A stretch of 64,000 bases of DNA from Promicromonospora sukumoe 327MFSha3.1 (GTDB lineage Bacteria; Actinomycetota; Actinomycetes; Actinomycetales; Cellulomonadaceae), in NCBI RefSeq assembly GCF_000385135.1, contig NZ_ARQM01000018.1, forward strand, positions 141,466 to 205,465, in the 5' to 3' direction. The notes beneath the pieces are model-generated. The model did no database searches and was not told where the DNA came from. It worked only from the letters and a program-made list of their open reading frames with translations. Numbering within the stretch: position 1 is the first letter of the stretch; every line of letters starts with the position of its first letter. A program made the translations under genes and the position numbers. Shown piece by piece: positions 60,205 through 64,000 of the stretch.

Positions 60205-62748
60205 ATGACGTCACCAGCACCCGGCGTCGGCGAGGTCGCGCCAGCGGCCGTCGGCCCCGGTCCGGTCCCGTCAACCGATCCCGGGCCCGCAGCAGCCCCC
60301 ACGCCGACCCCGGAGCTCCCGCCGGTCCCCGCACCGCCGGCCCCGGAACCGACCGCAGAACTCCCGCCGGTTCCCGCGCCGCCGACCGCCGAGGCCGACC
60401 AGGTCGACGCGGTTGACGCGGTTGACGCGGTTGAGCCTGAGCCGAGCGGCGACGACGAGCCGGGCGAGGCCGAGTCGGCCGGGGAGTCCGCGCCGGTCCC
60501 CGCGCTGCCCGCCGACGAGCCTGTCCCGGCGCCGCCGGCCGACGAGGTCGCGGAGGTTGTCGAGGTTGTCGAGCCCGAGCCGACGCCGGAGCCCGAACCC
60601 GTCGCCGAGCCAGCGCCCGCCCCCGCTCCCCGCGCCGCCGCCCTGCCGATGCGGCCTGTGCGGCGGATCCCCGCCAGCGGCGAGCGCCTGGGCCGGTTCA
60701 CGCTGGCCGAGGCGCTGGGTCACGGCGGGTTCGCGCACGTCTACCAGGCACAGGCCGACGACGGCACCGAGGTCGCCCTCAAGGTCCTCACCGGGCTGCA
60801 CGACGACGCCCGGGAGCGCTTCGCGCAGGAGGCGCACCTGCTGGAACGCCTGGACGGCCGGGGCTTCCCGCGGTTCGTCGAGGCCGGCCTGGACGCGACG
60901 CAGCCGTGGTTCGCGATGGAGCTCGTGCCCGGCACCACGCTGCGCGACCGGGTGCGCGAGGAGGGGCCGCTGTCCGGCCCCGAGGCGCTGCGCCTGGCCC
61001 GGCAGATCGTCGACGCGCTGCTCGTGCTGCAGGAGGAGCGCTGCCTGCACCGCGACCTCAAGCCGGCGAACATCATGGTCGACGGCGACCGCGCGGTGCT
61101 GATCGACCTGGGCATCGCCAAGGTCTTCGACGCCGCGACCTCCACGCAGCCCGCCGGGACCATGGCCTACATGGCGCCCGAGCTGTTCGGGCGCCGGGTG
61201 CACCCCCGGTCCGACGTGTACAGCCTGGGTCTGCTGCTCGTGTACGCGAGCACGGGCGAGCTGCCGCTGGACCTGAACTTCCTGGGCCGGGACCTGACGC
61301 CCGCCGACCTCGTGGAGGAGGAGCCGGCCGGCGTCGTCCCGGACGACGACCCCCTGCCCGAGCGTCCGGTCATCGACAAGCACCTGCAGTCCCTGGTGCT
61401 GGCCATGACCCGCTACCAGCCGAACCACCGGCCGCCGCTGGAGAACATCGCGAGCGTGGTGCGCGCCCGGATCGCCAGCACGACGCCGGACCCGACGCTG
61501 CTGCTCACCTCGCAGCTCGTCATCGACGGCGTGACCGCGGCCGAGGTCGCGGCTCTCCCCGCGACGGACATCCTGCCAGGCCGGGGCCACACCAAGCTGT
61601 TCCAGCGGGACGTCGACCGGGCGGACGAGATCACGCCCACGCGCGTCCCGGAGCCCTGGCACGCCCTCGTGTACGACCGGGCGCTGATGAGCGTGCTGAC
61701 GGAGGTGCACGCGGACGGGTTCGACGGCGCCGCGGAGCAGGTCGTGGCGAACCACATCGCGGAGATCGGCGCGGAGGTGGCCGGCGGCCGGACCCCGGCC
61801 GAGATCAAGGACTGGATCTGGCAGGCGATGCGCTGGCGGGTCACCACCCCGCCCGACGGGCACGCCGACACGCTCCGCGGCTGGCGCACGTTCCGCAGCC
61901 CCGAGCCGGCTCCGGCGAGCAAGCGGGCGCCCGTCACCAGCCGGCCGCGGTCCGTGACCCCGGTCGGGTCGCCCGCGGCGGGTTCCGGCGCGGCACCCGC
62001 GTCGGCCGCGGCGACACAGGTGGTGCGCAGCCAGGTTCCGCCGCCGCAGTCGTACCAACCGCGCAAGAGCTCGGTCAAGCACCTCGGGCCCACCCCGAAG
62101 CAGGCCGGGCCCGCGGAGTCGGTGCGTGCGACCCGCCCGATGCCGACGCTGCCCGCCGGGCAGCCGCCACGACAGGCCGGCGGTGCCCGGGCCGGCACGC
62201 AGCCGGCGCGCACGTCCGGCACCCCGGCACCGCGCCGGCCCACGCAGACCCAGCGCCAGCCTGCCGCGCAGCCGACGCGGCAGCCCCAGCGCCAGCCCGG
62301 CACACCGGCCCAGCGCCAGCCCGGAACGCAGGCCGCGCCCCAGCCCGCCCGGCAGCCCGCCGGGAAGCGGTCCGCCGCCGCGCGGCCGCAGAGCGTGCAG
62401 CCGGGCCGCCCGCCGTCGGCCCAGCCGGGCACGCAGGCACGGCCCCCGGTGAACACTCCCGCGCCGCGCAAGCGGCCGCGCGCGCTGCGCGTGCTGGGTG
62501 CCCTGCTGCGCTGGGTGCCCCGGCTGCTGCTCCTGGCCGCCGGGTACGTGCTGCTCACCCAGGACGCGCAGGGCGGCGACCCGTTCCTCGCCGCGCCGGT
62601 CCTCGGGACGGCCGCGTTCGGGCTGGCGGTGCTGCTGCGCGTCGCCGGGCACCGGATGTGGATCTGGGTCTACGTGCTGTGCTCGGTGCTCATCGCCGCC
62701 GCCTCGGCGCTCATGTGGGCCGCCAGCACGGGTCAGCTCGTCCTCTGA
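60205..62748 (+). CDS. PknB-like serine/threonine protein kinase with membrane C-terminus (second copy)
   Basis: 847 residues. A Pro/Ala/Glu-rich leader of about 155 residues precedes the kinase domain (about 165-400): GHGGFAHV, K193, HRDLKPAN with D284, DLG (D301) instead of DFG, and MAPEL. Residues about 480-570 repeat the post-kinase domain of the 47617-49986 product (VYDRALMSVLTEVHADGFDG, IKDWIWQAMRW). A long Pro/Gln/Arg linker leads to three membrane helices (about 765-847) that differ from those of the other kinase. It stands alone with its own promoter. Confidence 0.84.
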   Translation: MTSPAPGVGEVAPAAVGPGPVPSTDPGPAAAPTPTPELPPVPAPPAPEPTAELPPVPAPPTAEADQVDAVDAVDAVEPEPSGDDEPGEAESAGESAPVPALPADEPVPAPPADEVAEVVEVVEPEPTPEPEPVAEPAPAPAPRAAALPMRPVRRIPASGERLGRFTLAEALGHGGFAHVYQAQADDGTEVALKVLTGLHDDARERFAQEAHLLERLDGRGFPRFVEAGLDATQPWFAMELVPGTTLRDRVREEGPLSGPEALRLARQIVDALLVLQEERCLHRDLKPANIMVDGDRAVLIDLGIAKVFDAATSTQPAGTMAYMAPELFGRRVHPRSDVYSLGLLLVYASTGELPLDLNFLGRDLTPADLVEEEPAGVVPDDDPLPERPVIDKHLQSLVLAMTRYQPNHRPPLENIASVVRARIASTTPDPTLLLTSQLVIDGVTAAEVAALPATDILPGRGHTKLFQRDVDRADEITPTRVPEPWHALVYDRALMSVLTEVHADGFDGAAEQVVANHIAEIGAEVAGGRTPAEIKDWIWQAMRWRVTTPPDGHADTLRGWRTFRSPEPAPASKRAPVTSRPRSVTPVGSPAAGSGAAPASAAATQVVRSQVPPPQSYQPRKSSVKHLGPTPKQAGPAESVRATRPMPTLPAGQPPRQAGGARAGTQPARTSGTPAPRRPTQTQRQPAAQPTRQPQRQPGTPAQRQPGTQAAPQPARQPAGKRSAAARPQSVQPGRPPSAQPGTQARPPVNTPAPRKRPRALRVLGALLRWVPRLLLLAAGYVLLTQDAQGGDPFLAAPVLGTAAFGLAVLLRVAGHRMWIWVYVLCSVLIAAASALMWAASTGQLVL

Positions 62749-62762
62749 CACCACACCGGGCG

Positions 62763-62851
62763 CGGGGCAAGGCACATACAGCGGGGTGGGTAACGGAGAG
62801 GTAGCAGTGCTACCTCTCCGTTACCCACCCCGCTGCGCATGCCTTTCCCCG
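62763..62851 (+). terminator. Family E long hairpin, copy 2
   Basis: Inner 25-bp perfect arms (62780-62804 and 62810-62834, GGTGGGTAACGGAGAGGTAG) with a CAGTG loop, and outer 12-bp arms with one mismatch (62763-62774 and 62840-62851). It shares GGGGAAAGG, GGTAACG and the AGCAGTGCT centre with the copy at 58039. It follows the kinase gene by 15 bp. Confidence 0.7.
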
Positions 62852-62887
62852 GCGACCAGCCGACCCAGCCGAGGTGGCCCGGCAGGC

Positions 62888-63880
62888 CTAGCTGTGATGT
62901 CCAGGGAGGTTGTTCAGTCGGGTGATGGGTGGTTGGTTGCCGATCGCTGAGTGGGCGCGGTGGTGGTTGTAGTAGTGCAGCCAGCCGGGTAGCTCGTCGC
63001 GGCGTTCGGTCTCCGAGGTGTAGCGGCGGGCGTAGGCCCAGCCGTCGGCCAGGGTGCGGTGGAAGCGTTCGATCTTGCCGTTGGTCTGGGGCCGGTAGGG
63101 GCGCGTGCGCTTGTGCTTGATACCGAGCTGAGCGCAGGCATCACGCCAGGCGTGGGACCGGTAGGCCGCCCCGTTGTCCGAGAGGACCCGCTGGACGCTC
63201 ACGCCGTGTTCGGCCAGCCAGGCGGTCGCGCGGTGCAGGACGCCGACTGCGGTGTCGGCCTTCTCGTCGGTGTGGATCTCGGCGTAGGCGACCCGGGAGT
63301 GGTCGTCGATCACGGTGTGCAGGAACGCGGTCCCGGTGCGGGGCTTGTAGTCCGCGCCGCGGGGCAGGCCGGTGGTAGCGAGTTTGTTGGCTGCGCCCTG
63401 CTGGCGGCCGACGTAGCGGTGCCCGCCGCCGTCGGGGATGTTGCCGAACTTGGTCACGTCGACGTGGATCAACGAACCCGGGTACTCGTGTTCGTAGCGG
63501 CGGATCGGTTCGCCGGTGACCCGGTCGATCCGGGACAGGCGGTTGATCCTGGTCCGGACCAGGACGGCGTGCACGGTCGAGGCCGGCATACCCAGGCGCC
63601 CGGCGATCTGCGCCGGGCCCAGGCGGTGGCGCCACCGCAGGCCCACGATCTGCTTGACCACGGGTCGTGGGGTCCGGTGCGGGCTGCGGCGCGGGCGTGA
63701 GGACCGGTCGGTCATGCCCGCGGGCCCCTCGGTGCGGTAGCGGTGGGCCCACTTGCCGGCTGTGCGGGGCGAGACCATGAACATCTTCGCGGCGCTGGTG
63801 ATGGTCCACCCGGACTCGACCACCAGACGCGCCAGGCGCAGACGTGCTCGCGGGGTCAGCAGGGCGTTAGCGTGGGTCAC
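62888..63880 (-). CDS. IS481-family transposase
   Basis: 330 residues from a GTG behind CCGGAGG. A helix-turn-helix region (ARLRLARLVVESGWTITSAA, RLGMPASTVHAVLVRTRIN) is followed by a DDE integrase core: first Asp in LIHVDVTKFG, second Asp in LSDNGAAYRSHAW, and Glu in RPYRPQTNGKIERFHRTLAD. HYYNHHRAHSAIG is typical of IS481. The last codons run through the terminal repeat, and the TAG stop lies in flanking target DNA (CCTAGC). The gene appears intact. Confidence 0.92.
   Translation of the reverse strand: MTHANALLTPRARLRLARLVVESGWTITSAAKMFMVSPRTAGKWAHRYRTEGPAGMTDRSSRPRRSPHRTPRPVVKQIVGLRWRHRLGPAQIAGRLGMPASTVHAVLVRTRINRLSRIDRVTGEPIRRYEHEYPGSLIHVDVTKFGNIPDGGGHRYVGRQQGAANKLATTGLPRGADYKPRTGTAFLHTVIDDHSRVAYAEIHTDEKADTAVGVLHRATAWLAEHGVSVQRVLSDNGAAYRSHAWRDACAQLGIKHKRTRPYRPQTNGKIERFHRTLADGWAYARRYTSETERRDELPGWLHYYNHHRAHSAIGNQPPITRLNNLPGHHS
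62893..62914. repeat. Left terminal inverted repeat of the IS481-type element
   Basis: 22 bp, a perfect match to the complement of 63979-64000. It also encodes the last residues of the transposase. Confidence 0.9.
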
Positions 63881-63978
63881 GAAGGCCTCCGGTAGGAAGT
63901 GGTTTCTCGACAACTCCACTCCACAACCGGAGGCCTTCCTCGGCCCCTAACTCCGACCGCGTGTCGCCCGAATCCAGA

Positions 63979-64000
63979 AACAACCTCCCTGGACATCACA
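63979..64000. repeat. Right terminal inverted repeat of the IS481-type element
   Basis: 22 bp ending at the last base of the window, suggesting that the source contig breaks at this repeat. Confidence 0.88.

Larger units (their letters stand above)
62893..64000 (-). mobile_element. IS481-type insertion sequence, apparently complete to the window edge
   Basis: 22-bp perfect terminal inverted repeats at 62893-62914 and 63979-64000 (TGTGATGTCCAGGGAGGTTG and complement) bound a 1108-bp element with one transposase gene. The left flank CCTAGC (62887-62892) fits the NCTAGN target preference known for IS481. The duplicate on the other side would lie beyond the window. Confidence 0.9.

Overview
The window is 64 kb of very GC-rich DNA (by eye about 70-75% G+C, with almost every third codon position G or C). 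It has an actinobacterial gene content: Lrp, WYL and GntR regulators, several PknB-like kinases, a DUF385 deazaflavin-type protein, HtaA, a Rox-type rifampin monooxygenase, and many genes that look leaderless. A Cellulomonas/Cellulosimicrobium/Promicromonospora-like high-GC Gram-positive is the best guess; this is inference, because no rRNA or tRNA is present.

Positions 1-12203 form a sugar-acid (aldarate) catabolic island. It holds a galactarate/L-talarate dehydratase with its GntR regulator, a UspA protein coupled to a TctCBA tripartite uptake system, and a LysR regulator. These are followed by 5-keto-4-deoxyglucarate dehydratase, 2-oxoglutarate-semialdehyde dehydrogenase, glucarate dehydratase and an AEC exporter. 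Together they can take glucarate or galactarate to 2-oxoglutarate. Positions 12276-18957 hold a TetR/SDR block, then a DctA carrier facing a CitA/CitB-type two-component system. Positions 19096-34149 are a mixed housekeeping region: a WYL regulator with an ABC exporter, patatin, NUDIX, an M23 peptidase, an intradiol dioxygenase, a VIT transporter, arginine deiminase and a voltage-gated channel. Two neighbouring genes in it, a dienelactone hydrolase and a histidine phosphatase, are frameshifted. Positions 34427-36949 hold a small ORF, an HNH nuclease and Rox behind a rifamycin-associated element.

Positions 37094-49986, with an outlier at 60205-62748, hold the most unusual coding content. There are two paralogous MinD/ParA-like ATPases sharing an N-terminal domain I do not recognise, and two Ser/Thr kinases sharing a post-kinase domain I do not recognise. 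There is also a membrane protein with five 16-residue DESTQ repeats whose C-terminal membrane domain matches that of the adjacent kinase. I read this as a signalling or envelope module in which kinase and substrate share a membrane anchor. SDR, LLM, GNAT and metal-dependent hydrolase genes lie between the parts.

The non-coding DNA is also unusual. Five families of long hairpins (A-E), each in two or three dispersed copies with 16-32 bp arms, sit mostly at gene 3' ends, and several contain the stop codons. A sixth palindrome lies within 20/21-bp-period repeat arrays that flank a DUF559/AbiEi-like gene (50003-51776). The window ends exactly at the terminal repeat of an IS481-type element (62893-64000), whose transposase takes its stop codon from the CTAG target site.
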